Translations under genes and position numbers: made by a program | Part shown: positions 9,675-20,660 of the stretch, in pieces | Position numbering within the stretch: the first letter of the stretch is position 1 | Layout of the letters: each line of letters begins with the position of its first letter | Assembly (NCBI RefSeq): GCF_000421525.1 | Contig: NZ_ATXE01000001.1 | Location: 992,001-1,056,000, forward strand | Source of the DNA: Aestuariimicrobium kwangyangense DSM 21549 | Lineage (GTDB): Bacteria; Actinomycetota; Actinomycetes; Propionibacteriales; Propionibacteriaceae | Direction of reading: 5' to 3' | Length of the DNA stretch: 64,000 nt | Notes under the pieces: generated by a model | The model's input: only the letters and a program-made list of their open reading frames with translations | Database searches by the model: none | Told to the model about the DNA's origin: nothing

Positions 9675-9705
9675 AATCCCAACCCCCAACACCGAGGACT
9701 CGACC

Positions 9706-10767
9706 ATGAACGACTTCCCCTACCGCCTGGAGCGGGTCGGCATCATCATGCGACCCGACCTCACCGACCCCCATCAGGTCGAGGGAGTGCTCAATCCCGC
9801 GGCCGCTGTCCACCCCGACGGACGAGTGCTGATGTACCCACGATTGGTGGCCGCGGGCAACCGCTCCCGCATCGGGGTGGGCGAGGTGACGATCACCGAC
9901 GGGCTGCCCACCGGCTTCGAGTTGGACGACATCCTGCTCGCCGCCGACCAGGGGTGGGAGCACGGCTCCGACCATGGGGGAGTCGAGGACCCCAGGCTCA
10001 CCTTCATCGAACCGCTCGGACTGTGGGTGATGACCTATGTCGCCTACGGACCGCTCGGGCCTCGTCCGGCCTTGCTGGTCTCCCGTGACCTCGACTCCTG
10101 GGAACGCTGGGGGCCGATCCAGTTCGTCTGGGAGGAGTCCCTGGGCACCGACCTGAACCTCTTCCCCAACAAGGACATCGTCTGGTTCCCCGAGTCGGTG
10201 CCGGGGCCCGACGGGCGCGAATGCCTCGCCCTGGTGCATCGTCCGATGTGGGAGATCGAGGGGCAGGAACCCGACCTGCCCACTGGCATCACCGATGAAC
10301 GCGCTGCCATCTGGATCAGCTACGTCTCCTTGGAGGACGCCCTGCGCGACCCGCGCGCCCTGCTGCGGCCCTGGGGTCACCGGCAGCTCGCCGCGAGCGA
10401 GTACGACTGGGAGGTGCTCAAGGTCGGGGGCGGTCCGCCCCCGGTGCGGGTGCCCGAAGGCTGGTTGTTCCTGCACCACGGTGTCTCGGGGACGATCGCG
10501 GGATCGAGTTTCGACCAGCAGAAGAACGTCTTCTACGCCGCCGGGGCCATGATCCTGTCGGCGGACGATCCCGGCGTCGTCCTCGCCCGCACGTCCGAGC
10601 CGCTGCTGGCACCCGAGACGGACGAGGAGCGGGTCGGCATCGTCGGCAACGTCGTCTTCCCGACCGCCATCGTCGAGACGACGGGCGCCCAGGGTGGGCT
10701 CTACTGCTTCTACGGCATGGCCGACGAGGCCATCGGCGTGGCGAGGATCGTCCGTTCTGCTGGCTGA
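9706..10767 (+). CDS. GH130-like glycoside phosphorylase/hydrolase
   Basis: 353 residues with the five-bladed beta-propeller pattern of GH130: EGVLNPAAAVHPDGRVLMYPRL at the start (split here between NPAAAV and LMYPRL), GVEDPRLTFIEPLGLWVMTY with the conserved ED, and later LFPNKDIVWFP, a Trp-rich blade and YGMADEAIGVAR near the end. Relatives phosphorolyse or hydrolyse beta-mannosides, releasing mannose-1-phosphate or mannose. ATG 9706 follows the REP-like repeats; a GAGG lies about 10 bases upstream. No sugar transporter is adjacent. Substrate uncertain. Confidence 0.8.
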   Translation: MNDFPYRLERVGIIMRPDLTDPHQVEGVLNPAAAVHPDGRVLMYPRLVAAGNRSRIGVGEVTITDGLPTGFELDDILLAADQGWEHGSDHGGVEDPRLTFIEPLGLWVMTYVAYGPLGPRPALLVSRDLDSWERWGPIQFVWEESLGTDLNLFPNKDIVWFPESVPGPDGRECLALVHRPMWEIEGQEPDLPTGITDERAAIWISYVSLEDALRDPRALLRPWGHRQLAASEYDWEVLKVGGGPPPVRVPEGWLFLHHGVSGTIAGSSFDQQKNVFYAAGAMILSADDPGVVLARTSEPLLAPETDEERVGIVGNVVFPTAIVETTGAQGGLYCFYGMADEAIGVARIVRSAG

Positions 10768-10847
10768 GACCGGCTGGCTGGCCCCGGTCAGACACCCGCC
10801 GAGCCCGCGCGACCGCGCTGTCGTCCGTCCGCGCGGAGGCCGTCGGG

Positions 10848-11019
10848 TTGGCCGAGGGCAGCGCTTCGGGGTAAGCTCTCCAAGCTGCTTGGCGAGGGAC
10901 GCTGGCGTCCGTGATCGACTTGTGCATGCTGATGCATGGCGCTGACCTCCCTTGCTGCCGAGATCCACGGGCGACCGTTGCTGGGTGCCCATCACGTTGC
11001 ACAGGTTGAGGAGACCACC
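10848..11019 (+). promoter_or_regulatory. promoter and structured leader of rplY
   Basis: -35 TTGGCC (10848-10853), 18-nt spacer, -10 TAAGCT (10872-10877). The ~135-nt leader carries CCAAG/CTTGG (10880-10892) and GGACGC/GCGTCC (10897-10910), then a TGCAT/ATGCA inverted repeat near 10922-10935. Ribosomal protein leaders often mediate autogenous control; that role is inferred here. RBS GAGGAG precedes the ATG. Confidence 0.5.
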
Positions 11020-11685
11020 ATGGCTGAGTTCAAGCTCGCGGCCGAGAGCCGTTCCGAGTTCGGTAAGGGCGCATCGCGCCGTCTGCGTCGCGCCGGGAAG
11101 GTGCCCGCGGTCATCTACGGGCACGGTACCGATCCCGTCCACATCTCGTTGCCCGGCCACGAGTCGCTGCTGGCCCTGCGCACCGCGAACGCACTGCTCG
11201 ACATCTCCATCGACGGTGGCAAGCACCAGCTCGCGCTGCCCAAGCAGGTGCAGCGTGACCCGATCCGTGGCTTCCTCGAGCACGTCGACCTGGTCATCGT
11301 GAAGCGCGGCGAGAAGGTCACCGTCGACGTGGCCGTCGTCACCCACGGTGAGGCCGCCCCCGAGACCCTGGTCGTCGTCGACCTGACCTCGCTGGCCGTC
11401 GAGGCCGAGGCGACCCACATCCCCACTGAGCTGACCGTCGACATCGAGGGTCTGGCCGCCGGAACCCAGATCCTGGTCCGCGACCTGAAGCTCCCCTCGG
11501 GTGTCACCACGCACGTCGACCCCGAGGCTCTCGTGGTCAATGTCACCCAGCAGGTCTCGCAGGAGGCCCTGGACGCCGAGCTGGCCGAGTCCGAGGAGGC
11601 CACCGGGGCTGCGACGACCGAGGCCGACTCCGAGGCTGAGTCGACCGAGGGCGACGCCGACTCCGAGGCCGGCGAGGACGCCTGA
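11020..11685 (+). CDS. rplY: 50S ribosomal protein L25/general stress protein Ctc
   Basis: 221 residues, the long TL5/CTC form: an N-terminal 5S-rRNA-binding L25 domain ([23 protein letters not shown], about 14-36) followed by the CTC beta domain (about 95-185) and an acidic Glu/Ala-rich tail (about 190-221) low in complexity. It binds 5S rRNA in the large subunit. Start ATG 11020 is chosen for its RBS and because the family begins about 10 residues before FGKG; an in-frame ATG at 10936 would add a non-conserved extension. It is followed by pth, the conserved actinobacterial order. Confidence 0.97.
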   Translation: MAEFKLAAESRSEFGKGASRRLRRAGKVPAVIYGHGTDPVHISLPGHESLLALRTANALLDISIDGGKHQLALPKQVQRDPIRGFLEHVDLVIVKRGEKVTVDVAVVTHGEAAPETLVVVDLTSLAVEAEATHIPTELTVDIEGLAAGTQILVRDLKLPSGVTTHVDPEALVVNVTQQVSQEALDAELAESEEATGAATTEADSEAESTEGDADSEAGEDA

Positions 11686-11723
11686 GGGTTCGTCCCTCAC
11701 GATCCACCGATCCCTCCACTTCG

Positions 11724-12329
11724 GTGAGCACCAACACCTGGCTCCTGGTCGGGCTCGGGAATCCGGGCCCGACCTACGCCAACACCCGGCACAACGTGGG
11801 CTTCTTCGTCATCGACGAGATCGCCCGCGTCGGCCGGGTGTCGCTGTCCTCAGCCCGGGGCATGCACGCCGACGTCGGCACCACCCGGCTGTCGGCGGGA
11901 GGCTGGGGGGTGCCCGGGTCCGAGGCCTCGTCCGTCGTGCTGGCCAAACCGCGCACGTTCATGAACGACTCCGGCAAGGCCGTGCGCAAGCTGGCGGACT
12001 TCCACAAGGTCGCGCCCGACCACATCGTCGTCGTGCACGACGAGCTCGACCTCGACTTCGGCACCCTGCGCATGAAGTTCGGGGGCGGCGACAACGGCCA
12101 CAACGGGCTCAAGTCCATCCGCGCCCACCTCAGCACCGGGGACTACTTCCGGGTGCGGTACGGCATCGGACGACCACCGGGCCAGCAACCCACCGCCGAC
12201 TACGTGCTCTCACCGATCCCGGCGAAGCTGCGTGAGGACTACGCGGTCGAGACCGCCCGCGTGGTGGACGCCGTCGAGGCGTTGCTGACCCAAGGCCTCG
12301 AGCGGGCCCAGAACCTCTTCAATCGCTGA
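11724..12329 (+). CDS. pth: peptidyl-tRNA hydrolase
   Basis: 201 residues. Hydrolyses peptidyl-tRNA released by stalled ribosomes, recycling tRNA. Family signatures are complete: LLVGLGNPGPTYANTRHNVGF near 7-27 with the catalytic His in TRHNVGF (Asn and Asp also present), KPRTFMNDSGKAV, VVHDELDLDFG, and GGDNGHNGLKSI. The GTG at 11724 lies 38 nt after rplY with no clear Shine-Dalgarno, so translation probably depends on rplY transcription. Confidence 0.97.
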   Translation: MSTNTWLLVGLGNPGPTYANTRHNVGFFVIDEIARVGRVSLSSARGMHADVGTTRLSAGGWGVPGSEASSVVLAKPRTFMNDSGKAVRKLADFHKVAPDHIVVVHDELDLDFGTLRMKFGGGDNGHNGLKSIRAHLSTGDYFRVRYGIGRPPGQQPTADYVLSPIPAKLREDYAVETARVVDAVEALLTQGLERAQNLFNR

Positions 12330-12345
12330 GCACCGACGCGCGCGG

Positions 12346-12351
12346 TAGGCT
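12346..12351 (+). promoter_or_regulatory. -10 box of mfd (leaderless)
   Basis: TAGGCT, 6 nt before the GTG at 12358, no Shine-Dalgarno. Confidence 0.55.
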
Positions 12352-12357
12352 CTTCCG

Positions 12358-15300
12358 GTGACTCTGCACGGGCTGGTTGACCTTCTCGCTTCAGATCCGG
12401 GGCTCTCTCGCGCCCTCGATCGGGCACGCCGTCGCACCCGCCCGTCAGGGGAAGGGACGCGTGCAGGTCAACGGGGGAGCACCCTCGACCTCACCACCCC
12501 GCCCTCCTCGCGGCCGGCGATCGCCGCCCTCCTGGCCAGCCAGACCGACCGGATGATCCTGCTGGTGACGTCGACCTTCCGGGAGGCCGAGGAACTGGTG
12601 ACCACCCTCGGTTCCTGGCTGAGCGAGGACGAGATCGCCTACTTCCCCGCCTGGGAGACCCTGCCCCACGAGCGACTGAGCCCCCGCTCCGACACGGTCG
12701 GCCGACGACTCGAGGTGCTGCGTCGCATCAGCGGCGCCGGGGGAGGGGAACGAGGGGAGTTGCCGCCGCCGAAGGTGGTCGTGGCGCCCATCCGCTCGGT
12801 GCTTCAACCCCAGACCAAGGGGCTGGCCGAGTTGGCACCCGTGACACTCGAGGTGGGTGCCGACGTCGAGATCGGCGAGCTGGTCCAAGCCCTCGTGAAC
12901 GCCGCGTACAACCGGGTCGACCTCGTGGAGCGCCGAGGCGAATTCGCCGTCAGGGGTGGCATCGTCGACATCTTCCCGCCCCGCGCCGAACACCCCGTGC
13001 GCGTCGACTTCTTCGGCGACACCATCGAGGAGATCCGTTCGTTCACGGTCGCCGACCAGCGTTCCTCGGACAAGACCCACCAGTCCATCCAGGCCGATCC
13101 CTGCCGCGAACTCCTGCTGACCCCCGAGGTGAGGGCGCGGGCGAAGGCGCTCATTCCGGATCATCCGGAGCTCTCCGAACTGCTCGAGAAGATCTCCGAG
13201 GGCCACTACGTCGAAGGCATGGAGGCGCTCACCCCGGCGCTGGTCGACGGGCTCGAACTGTTGGTCGAGGTGTTGCCCGCCGATGCCATGGTGCTGGTCA
13301 GCGACCCCGAACTGGTGCGCACCCGAGCCGTCGAACTGGTCAAGACCAGCCGGGAGTTCCTCAACGCTGGCTGGTCGGCGGCCGCCGGCGGTGGGCGCGC
13401 CCCGATCGACCTGGGCTCGTCCGCCTACCGCGCCCTGAGTGAGGTTCGCCGGGTGGCCTTGGATCGCGGGCAGTCGTGGTGGTCCTTGTCGCCGTTCGCG
13501 TCGGGGCCCGCCGAGGAGGCTGAGCCCTACTACGCCGAGGACGGCAGCGTCGTCGACTTCTCCGCCGCCCTGGACTCGTCCGAACTGGGCCCCGACCACG
13601 TCGAGTCGATGACGCTCGACTTCGAGGCGATCGACCCTTGGCGCGGAGACGTCGAGGGTGCGGTGCTGGCCATGAAGCACACCGTGGGCGAGGGCTGGCG
13701 GGTCGTGCTCACCGTCGAGGGTCATGGCCTGGGGCAACGCATGGCCGAGGTGCTGCGTGAGCACGAACTCGCGGCAACCGTGGTCGAATCGTTGGACGAG
13801 GAACCGCCCGCCGGGTTGGTCACGATCGTGCCGGGACAGCAGCGCCACGGTTTCCGCGCCACGGCACTCAAGCTGGCGCTGTTCACGACCGGTGACCTGG
13901 CCGCCCAGCAGGTGGCCGACAAGTCCCAGCGGCGGATGCCGAGCCGGCGCAAGAACCAGATCGAGCCACTCGAGCTGCGGGCCGGAGACCCGATCGTTCA
14001 CGAGCAGCACGGCGTCGGTCGCTATGTCGAGATGGTGACCCGCACCGCTGGCGGGTCGACGCGCGAGTACCTGGTCATCGAGTACGCGCCATCGAAGCGC
14101 GGCCAGCCCGGCGACCGTCTCTACGTGCCCATGGACCAGCTCGATCTCGTCACCCGATATGTCGGTGGGGAGGCTCCCGCCCTCGACCGGATGGGCGGCG
14201 CCGACTGGCGTGCCCGCAAGACGCGCGCGCGGAAGGCGGTCCGTGAGATCGCCGCAGAGCTGATCAAGCTCTACGCCGCCCGTCAGGCGAGCAGGGGGTT
14301 CGCGTTCTCGGCCGACACCCAGTGGCAGCGCGAGCTGGAGGACAACTTCGCCTACGTCGAGACACCGGACCAGCTGGGCACCCTCGCCGAGGTCAAGACC
14401 GACATGGAGCGGATCGTGCCCATGGACCGGCTGGTCTGCGGCGACGTCGGTTACGGCAAGACCGAGATCGCGGTGCGCGCAGCGTTCAAGGCGGTGCAGG
14501 ACGGCAAGCAGGTCGCGGTCCTGGTGCCGACCACGCTGCTGGTCACCCAGCACACCCAGACCTTCACCGATCGCTATGCGGGATTCCCCGTGAACGTGCA
14601 GGCCTTGTCAAGGTTCCAGTCCGACACGGAGGCGAAGGTCGTCCGCGAAGGACTGAAGTCGGGCAAGGTCGACGTCGTGGTGGGCACCCACCGCCTTCTC
14701 GGTTCCGAGATCGAGTTCAAGGACCTCGGGCTGGTGATCATCGACGAGGAGCAGCGCTTCGGGGTCGAGCACAAGGAGGCGCTGAAGAAGCTGCGGCTCA
14801 ACGTCGACGTGCTGTCGATGTCGGCCACGCCGATCCCGCGAACCCTCGAGATGTCGATCACCGGACTACGGGAGATGAGCGTCATCGCCACCCCGCCCGA
14901 GGAGCGGCACCCGGTGCTCACCTTCGCCGGCCCTTACGACGAGGGCCAGGTGGTCGCTGCGATCAGGCGCGAACTGGCACGCGAGGGGCAGGTCTTCTTC
15001 CTGCACAACCGGGTGCAGTCCATCGAGAAGACCGCCAAGCGCATCCGCGAACTCGTGCCCGAGGCCAGGGTTGCCACCGCCCACGGTCAGATGGGTGAGG
15101 CGAGACTCGAGCAGGTGATGCAGGACTTCTGGGAGCGTCGCGCCGATGTGCTCGTCTGCACCACCATCGTCGAGGCGGGACTCGACATCTCGTCGGCGAA
15201 CACCCTGATCATCGACCGCTCCGACCTGATGGGTCTCTCCCAGCTCCACCAGATCCGTGGACGAGTGGGCCGCTCCCGCGAACGCGGCTACGCCTACTTC

Positions 15301-16017
15301 CTCTATCCCCCCGACAAGCCACTCACCGAGGCGGCCCACGACCGGCTGTCGACGATGGCGGCGCACACCGATCTGGGGGCAGGCATGGCGATCGCCATGA
15401 AGGACCTCGAGATCCGTGGGGCCGGCAACCTGCTCGGCGGCGAGCAGTCGGGTCACATCGCCGACGTCGGCTTCGACCTCTACATCAGGCTGGTCGGCGA
15501 GGCGGTCTCGATGTTCCGAGGTGAGGACGTCGCCGACGAGGTCGAGATGCGCATCGAACTGCCCATCGACGCCCACCTGCCCACCGACTACGTCGAGTCG
15601 GAGCGGCTCAGGCTCGAGATGTACAAGCGGCTGGCCGAGGTCTCGTCCGAGAACGACATCGCCGAGGTCAGCGCCGAACTCGTCGATCGCTACGGCGAGT
15701 TCGGGGCGCCGGTGCAGGCGCTGCTCGAGGTGGCGCGGTTCCGGTTGCAGTGCCAGGCGGCCGGGGTCACCGAGGTCGTCGCCCAAGGGCCGTACATCCG
15801 GTTCAGCCCGGCCGCCATCCTGGACTCGCGCCTCGTGCGGCTCCAGCGGATGTACCCCGGGGCGAAGTACAAGCCCGACCAGAACGTGATCCTGGTGCCG
15901 CGGCCTCGCACCGAGGCCGTCACCGGCGCGTACATCGAGGACCGCGACCTGCTCGAGTGGGCCTCCACCTTCGTTGACCTGATCTACGCGCCCGCCCCGG
16001 CCGCCAGCTCAGCCTGA
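12358..16017 (+). CDS. mfd: transcription-repair coupling factor
   Basis: 1219 residues, typical of actinobacterial Mfd. It releases RNA polymerase stalled at lesions and recruits UvrA. Visible: the N-terminal UvrB-like module ([19 protein letters not shown] near 90), the RNA-polymerase interaction domain starting [14 protein letters not shown], the RecG-like translocase with Walker [18 protein letters not shown] (DEExQ box), [12 protein letters not shown], and motif [18 protein letters not shown], then the C-terminal D7 TRCF domain. The GTG start fits a leaderless message. Confidence 0.98.
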   Translation: MTLHGLVDLLASDPGLSRALDRARRRTRPSGEGTRAGQRGSTLDLTTPPSSRPAIAALLASQTDRMILLVTSTFREAEELVTTLGSWLSEDEIAYFPAWETLPHERLSPRSDTVGRRLEVLRRISGAGGGERGELPPPKVVVAPIRSVLQPQTKGLAELAPVTLEVGADVEIGELVQALVNAAYNRVDLVERRGEFAVRGGIVDIFPPRAEHPVRVDFFGDTIEEIRSFTVADQRSSDKTHQSIQADPCRELLLTPEVRARAKALIPDHPELSELLEKISEGHYVEGMEALTPALVDGLELLVEVLPADAMVLVSDPELVRTRAVELVKTSREFLNAGWSAAAGGGRAPIDLGSSAYRALSEVRRVALDRGQSWWSLSPFASGPAEEAEPYYAEDGSVVDFSAALDSSELGPDHVESMTLDFEAIDPWRGDVEGAVLAMKHTVGEGWRVVLTVEGHGLGQRMAEVLREHELAATVVESLDEEPPAGLVTIVPGQQRHGFRATALKLALFTTGDLAAQQVADKSQRRMPSRRKNQIEPLELRAGDPIVHEQHGVGRYVEMVTRTAGGSTREYLVIEYAPSKRGQPGDRLYVPMDQLDLVTRYVGGEAPALDRMGGADWRARKTRARKAVREIAAELIKLYAARQASRGFAFSADTQWQRELEDNFAYVETPDQLGTLAEVKTDMERIVPMDRLVCGDVGYGKTEIAVRAAFKAVQDGKQVAVLVPTTLLVTQHTQTFTDRYAGFPVNVQALSRFQSDTEAKVVREGLKSGKVDVVVGTHRLLGSEIEFKDLGLVIIDEEQRFGVEHKEALKKLRLNVDVLSMSATPIPRTLEMSITGLREMSVIATPPEERHPVLTFAGPYDEGQVVAAIRRELAREGQVFFLHNRVQSIEKTAKRIRELVPEARVATAHGQMGEARLEQVMQDFWERRADVLVCTTIVEAGLDISSANTLIIDRSDLMGLSQLHQIRGRVGRSRERGYAYFLYPPDKPLTEAAHDRLSTMAAHTDLGAGMAIAMKDLEIRGAGNLLGGEQSGHIADVGFDLYIRLVGEAVSMFRGEDVADEVEMRIELPIDAHLPTDYVESERLRLEMYKRLAEVSSENDIAEVSAELVDRYGEFGAPVQALLEVARFRLQCQAAGVTEVVAQGPYIRFSPAAILDSRLVRLQRMYPGAKYKPDQNVILVPRPRTEAVTGAYIEDRDLLEWASTFVDLIYAPAPAASSA

Positions 16018-16058
16018 CCGCGCGGCTCGGGTCGGTTCGGGCACTTCGCCGGCCTCGG

Positions 16059-16064
16059 TAGGGT
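16059..16064 (+). promoter_or_regulatory. -10 box of the SurA-like lipoprotein gene
   Basis: TAGGGT about 29 nt before the ATG at 16094. A short leader is expected. Confidence 0.35.
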
Positions 16065-16093
16065 GGCGGGCGACAGTTGGTCGAGACGATGGG

Positions 16094-16633
16094 ATGACGA
16101 TGGAACGAAACCGAGTGCGGTCGTGGGTGCGGGTCGGAGCAGCGGCGGCGGCCGGGGTGGCGCTGCTGGGGGCGTGCTCCTCGCAGCCCTCGGTGGCCAT
16201 GAAGGTCGGCGACAACCAGATCTCGGTGCGCCAGGTGGACGATGCCGCCGACGCCTGCGCCTCGGCCTTCCCCAATGACCCCATCGGCGACATCCGCTCG
16301 GTCGTCGCCAACGGCCTCTACGGGGCTGCCCTCTCCGACGTCCTGTCGGCGAGCGGCACGACCGTGGCCGATGCCGACGTGAACGCCAGCCTGGACAGCC
16401 TCGGGGCCAAGAACCTCGACCCGGAGTGCCGCAACACGTTGAAGGGTGTGCTGCAGGCCCGCATGCTGGTCGAGAAGCTGGGTGCCGAGAAGACCGCCTC
16501 CCTGCTCCAGCACGTCGACATCACCGTCAACCCGGCCATCGGGGACGTGAACTCCTCCCGCACCGAGATCCAGGCCACGTCGGGCTCGTTGTCCTCCCTG
16601 GGCCGGGTCTTCGGGCAGCCCACCGGCCAGTGA
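16094..16633 (+). CDS. SurA-N-like lipoprotein
   Basis: 179 residues with a lipoprotein signal: basic start, hydrophobic stretch, lipobox LLGAC near residues 24-28. The mature part opens AMKVGDNQISVRQVDDAAD, like SurA/PrsA-type chaperone N-domains, but no PpiC-type isomerase domain follows, so this is a short form. Probably an extracytoplasmic lipoprotein with a chaperone-like role (inferred). An ATG two codons downstream (16100) is an equally possible start. mazG starts 13 bp after the stop; in mycobacteria a lipoprotein (LpqU) also lies between mazG and eno. Confidence 0.75.
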   Translation: MTMERNRVRSWVRVGAAAAAGVALLGACSSQPSVAMKVGDNQISVRQVDDAADACASAFPNDPIGDIRSVVANGLYGAALSDVLSASGTTVADADVNASLDSLGAKNLDPECRNTLKGVLQARMLVEKLGAEKTASLLQHVDITVNPAIGDVNSSRTEIQATSGSLSSLGRVFGQPTGQ

Positions 16634-16646
16634 GCAGGCACGGCCA

Positions 16647-17270
16647 GTGAGCGGGGAGGCCGGCTCGTCCCAACTGCTGCGCCTGGTCGAGGTGATGGTA
16701 CGCCTGCGTCGGGACTGCCCGTGGGACGCCCAGCAGACCCACCGGAGCCTGGTCACCTACCTCGTGGAGGAGACCGGCGAGGTGGTCGACGCCATCGAGA
16801 CCGGCGATGACGCCGATCTGGTCGAGGAACTGGGTGACCTGCTGCTGCAGGTCTACTTCCACGCCCAGATCGCCTCGGGGGAGGGACGCTTCACCCTCGA
16901 GGACGTCGCCCGAGGCATCAGCGACAAGTTGGTGCAGCGCCACCCGCACGTCTTCGGTGACGACGAGGTGCCGGCCGACCTGCACGCCACCTGGGAGGCG
17001 CGGAAGAAGGCCGAGAAGGGACGAACCTCAGCCCTCGACGGCATCGCCGACTCGCTCTCGGTGATCGCCCGCACCACCAAGGTCGCCTCCCGGACGAGGA
17101 ACCATCACGTGCCGATCGACCTGCCCACCGAACCCGTCACGTCGGACGAGGTGGGTACCGCCATCGTCGACCTCGTGCTGCGAGCACAGGCATCGGGTGT
17201 GGACGCCGACCAGGCCACCAGGGATGCCCTGAGAGCTCTCGAGGCGAGGGTCCGCGCGGCCGAGGCCTGA
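16647..17270 (+). CDS. mazG: nucleoside triphosphate pyrophosphohydrolase MazG
   Basis: 207 residues. All-alpha NTP pyrophosphatase that removes aberrant NTPs. Motifs: CPWDAQQTHRSLVTYLVEET with the metal-binding EExxE region, then ADLVEELGDLLLQVYFHA completing the ExxE..ExxD site, and RHPHVFGD. The second half (SVIARTTKVASR onward) is shorter and less conserved, as in actinobacterial MazG. GTG start at 16647, close behind the lipoprotein gene. Conserved mfd-mazG-eno context. Confidence 0.95.
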   Translation: MSGEAGSSQLLRLVEVMVRLRRDCPWDAQQTHRSLVTYLVEETGEVVDAIETGDDADLVEELGDLLLQVYFHAQIASGEGRFTLEDVARGISDKLVQRHPHVFGDDEVPADLHATWEARKKAEKGRTSALDGIADSLSVIARTTKVASRTRNHHVPIDLPTEPVTSDEVGTAIVDLVLRAQASGVDADQATRDALRALEARVRAAEA

Positions 17271-17319
17271 GACACCACGCTCTGCGCGAACCGGTGCCGA
17301 CTCCCGTCCCGCCCGCGGA

Positions 17320-17325
17320 TAGCGT
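17320..17325 (+). promoter_or_regulatory. -10 box of the LLM gene (leaderless)
   Basis: TAGCGT, 6 nt before the ATG at 17332, no ribosome binding site. Confidence 0.5.
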
Positions 17326-17331
17326 CGAGCC

Positions 17332-18342
17332 ATGACCGCCGTGCCTCTCTCCGTCCTCGACCTCGCCGGGGTCTCCACCGGCCAGACCAGCGCCGACGCG
17401 CTCCACGGTTCCATCCGGGTGGCACAAGCGGTCGACGATGCCGGCTTCGACCGCTTCTGGGTGGCCGAGCACCACAACACGCTGACGGTGGCCTCGACCA
17501 GTCCGCCGGTGTTGATGGCGACCCTGGCCGAGCGCACCTCCCGCATCCGGATCGGTTCCGGCGGTGTGATGCTGCCCAACCACGCTCCCTTGGTGGTGGC
17601 CGAGCAGTTCGCACTGCTCGAGGCCCTGCACCCGGGACGCATCGACCTGGGCATCGGACGAGCCCCCGGAACGGACCAGTTCACCGCCCAGGCGTTGCGC
17701 CGCAGCCCCGACGGGCTCTCGGTCGAGGACTTCCCCACCCACGTGCTCCAGGTGATGGCCTGGCTGGGTGACAACAGGCTCAAGGATGACCCGTTGGTCA
17801 GCCGCCTGGTCGCGACCCCTTCGCTGTCCACCTCGCCCGAGGTGTGGCTGCTGGGGTCGTCCGGCTACTCGGCCCAACTGGCGGGCATGGTGGGGCTGCG
17901 TTACTGCTACGCCCACCATTTCGGTGGCATGGACCCGGTCACCGTCTTCGAGCTCTACAGGTCGCGTTTCGAGGCCTCCCCGGCGCTCGCCGAGCCCCAC
18001 GCGATGCTGGCCACCTCGGTGCTGACCGCCGACGATGCGGAGACGGCCGACTACCTGGCAGGCCCGGCGCGGGTGATGTGGCAGGGCATCCGGACGAACC
18101 GTCGCGAACCGATCGTCTCGCCCGAGGAGGCGGCCCGGCGCGACAGCACGCAGCTGGACGAACTGCTGCTCTCGCAGATGCCGGCCGTGAAGTTCATCGG
18201 CACCCATGACGACGTGGTGGAGCGGGTCAGGGAACTGGTCAAGGTCACCGGGGTGCAGGAACTGATGCTGACGGCCACCACCTTCGACCCGCAGACCAAG
18301 ATCGACAGCTTCACCGCCTTCGCCGAGCGGTGGCGCGCATGA
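17332..18342 (+). CDS. LLM-class flavin-dependent oxidoreductase
   Basis: 336 residues, single-domain bacterial-luciferase-like TIM barrel. Typical segments: SVLDLAGVSTGQTSADAL at the start, FWVAEHHNTLTVASTSPPV, RIRIGSGGVMLPNHAPLVVAEQF, and PGRIDLGIGRAPGTD. The family uses FMN or F420; the alkanal-monooxygenase-like subgroup fits best here but the substrate is unknown. It separates mazG and eno, which are closer in relatives, and has its own leaderless promoter. Confidence 0.9.
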   Translation: MTAVPLSVLDLAGVSTGQTSADALHGSIRVAQAVDDAGFDRFWVAEHHNTLTVASTSPPVLMATLAERTSRIRIGSGGVMLPNHAPLVVAEQFALLEALHPGRIDLGIGRAPGTDQFTAQALRRSPDGLSVEDFPTHVLQVMAWLGDNRLKDDPLVSRLVATPSLSTSPEVWLLGSSGYSAQLAGMVGLRYCYAHHFGGMDPVTVFELYRSRFEASPALAEPHAMLATSVLTADDAETADYLAGPARVMWQGIRTNRREPIVSPEEAARRDSTQLDELLLSQMPAVKFIGTHDDVVERVRELVKVTGVQELMLTATTFDPQTKIDSFTAFAERWRA

Positions 18343-18394
18343 ACTGTGCGTGACCAACTGCCACACCCCGGCACGGCGGTCGAGCGCCCGGCGG

Positions 18395-18400
18395 TAGGCT
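18395..18400 (+). promoter_or_regulatory. -10 box of eno
   Basis: TAGGCT about 38 nt before the ATG. GAAAGG precedes the start codon, so eno has a conventional leader. Confidence 0.45.
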
Positions 18401-18432
18401 CAGCACCGACCACACCATCAGTGAAAGGTTGA

Positions 18433-19790
<1,358 letters not shown>

Positions 19791-19813
19791 CTGAGACCTG
19801 AACGCCCATGACA

Positions 19814-19841
19814 GGGGACGAGACCGCAAGGTCTCGTCCCC
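19814..19841 (+). terminator. intrinsic terminator after eno
   Basis: GGGGACGAGACC, loop GCAA, GGTCTCGTCCCC: a perfect 12-bp stem with a GNRA tetraloop, followed by TTCGTCCTT. About 95 bp after the eno stop. Confidence 0.85.
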
Positions 19842-19949
19842 TTCGTCCTTCCCCCGTCGTGGGCCCGGAGCCAAACGGCCGCGGCACAATCGGGCCGTCC
19901 CCGGTGGGGGCTGACCGGTTGGCCCCGCAACGTGGGGCAGACTGGCCCG

Positions 19950-20633
19950 GTGAGCCCTTCCCCCTCCCATCGTTCGTCGCGCGCCTCCGGCACGGGGCGT
20001 GGGAGCGACACGCCGCGCGCCAGGGCGGCGGTCCGGCGCGGTCAACGGGCCATCAGCGGTCAACCCAGGTCTCCCAGCAGCGCGCCTCGTCCCGACACCC
20101 GCGAGATGTCCCGTCCACGGGAGCCGCAGCCCCGTGCCGCCCAGACCGCACGTCGTCTGGTGGGACTGGGATGGCTGCAACGGCTGGCGGCGGTGCTCGT
20201 GGTGATGGGCATGCTCGCCATCCCGTACGGGTCGAGCCTGAGCGTGTACCTGCGTCAGGAACGCGAGATGGTGCAGGCCCGGCAGCAGATCGCCGAGAGC
20301 CAGGCCAGCATCGGTTCCCTGCAGGACGAGATCGACCGCTGGAACGACCCCAACTATGTCAAGGCGCAGGCCAGGAGTCGGCTCGGATGGGTGGTTCCCG
20401 GTGAGACGGGCTACCGCGTGATCGGCGCCGACGGCAAGCCACTGGGCACGGACACGCAGATCGACAAGGAGGGCGCGCTACCCTCCGACGAGCACCACCA
20501 GGTGTGGTGGGAGCGCCTGTCGGGCTCGATGAAGGCCGCTGACCAGCCGGCTCCCAAGGACGGTGAGGCGACCCCGTCTGCGCCCATCACGATCAAGCCG
20601 ACCGACAGCCCCTCGCCCACGCCGAAACGCTGA
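19950..20633 (+). CDS. FtsB/DivIC-family septum formation initiator
   Basis: 227 residues. A basic, Ser/Arg/Pro-rich cytoplasmic N-terminus (about 1-75) precedes one transmembrane helix (about 80-100, LQRLAAVLVVMGMLAIPYG) and a coiled coil (YLRQEREMVQARQQIAESQA onward), then DRWNDPNYVKAQARSRLGWVVPGE, the DivIC hallmark. The C-terminal ~60 residues are disordered and Pro/Lys-rich. Part of the FtsQLB division complex. GTG 19950 is chosen because CAGACT lies 8 bp upstream; the family N-terminus is variable, so the start is uncertain. Conserved eno-ftsB-DUF501-ppx order. Confidence 0.9.
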   Translation: MSPSPSHRSSRASGTGRGSDTPRARAAVRRGQRAISGQPRSPSSAPRPDTREMSRPREPQPRAAQTARRLVGLGWLQRLAAVLVVMGMLAIPYGSSLSVYLRQEREMVQARQQIAESQASIGSLQDEIDRWNDPNYVKAQARSRLGWVVPGETGYRVIGADGKPLGTDTQIDKEGALPSDEHHQVWWERLSGSMKAADQPAPKDGEATPSAPITIKPTDSPSPTPKR

Positions 20634-20648
20634 CCCGGACCGGTGCGG

Positions 20649-20654
20649 CAGAAT
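20649..20654 (+). promoter_or_regulatory. -10 box of the DUF501 gene (leaderless)
   Basis: CAGAAT, 6 nt before the GTG at 20661. The same hexamer and spacing recur before the DUF4307 gene. Confidence 0.45.
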
Positions 20655-20660
20655 GACCCC

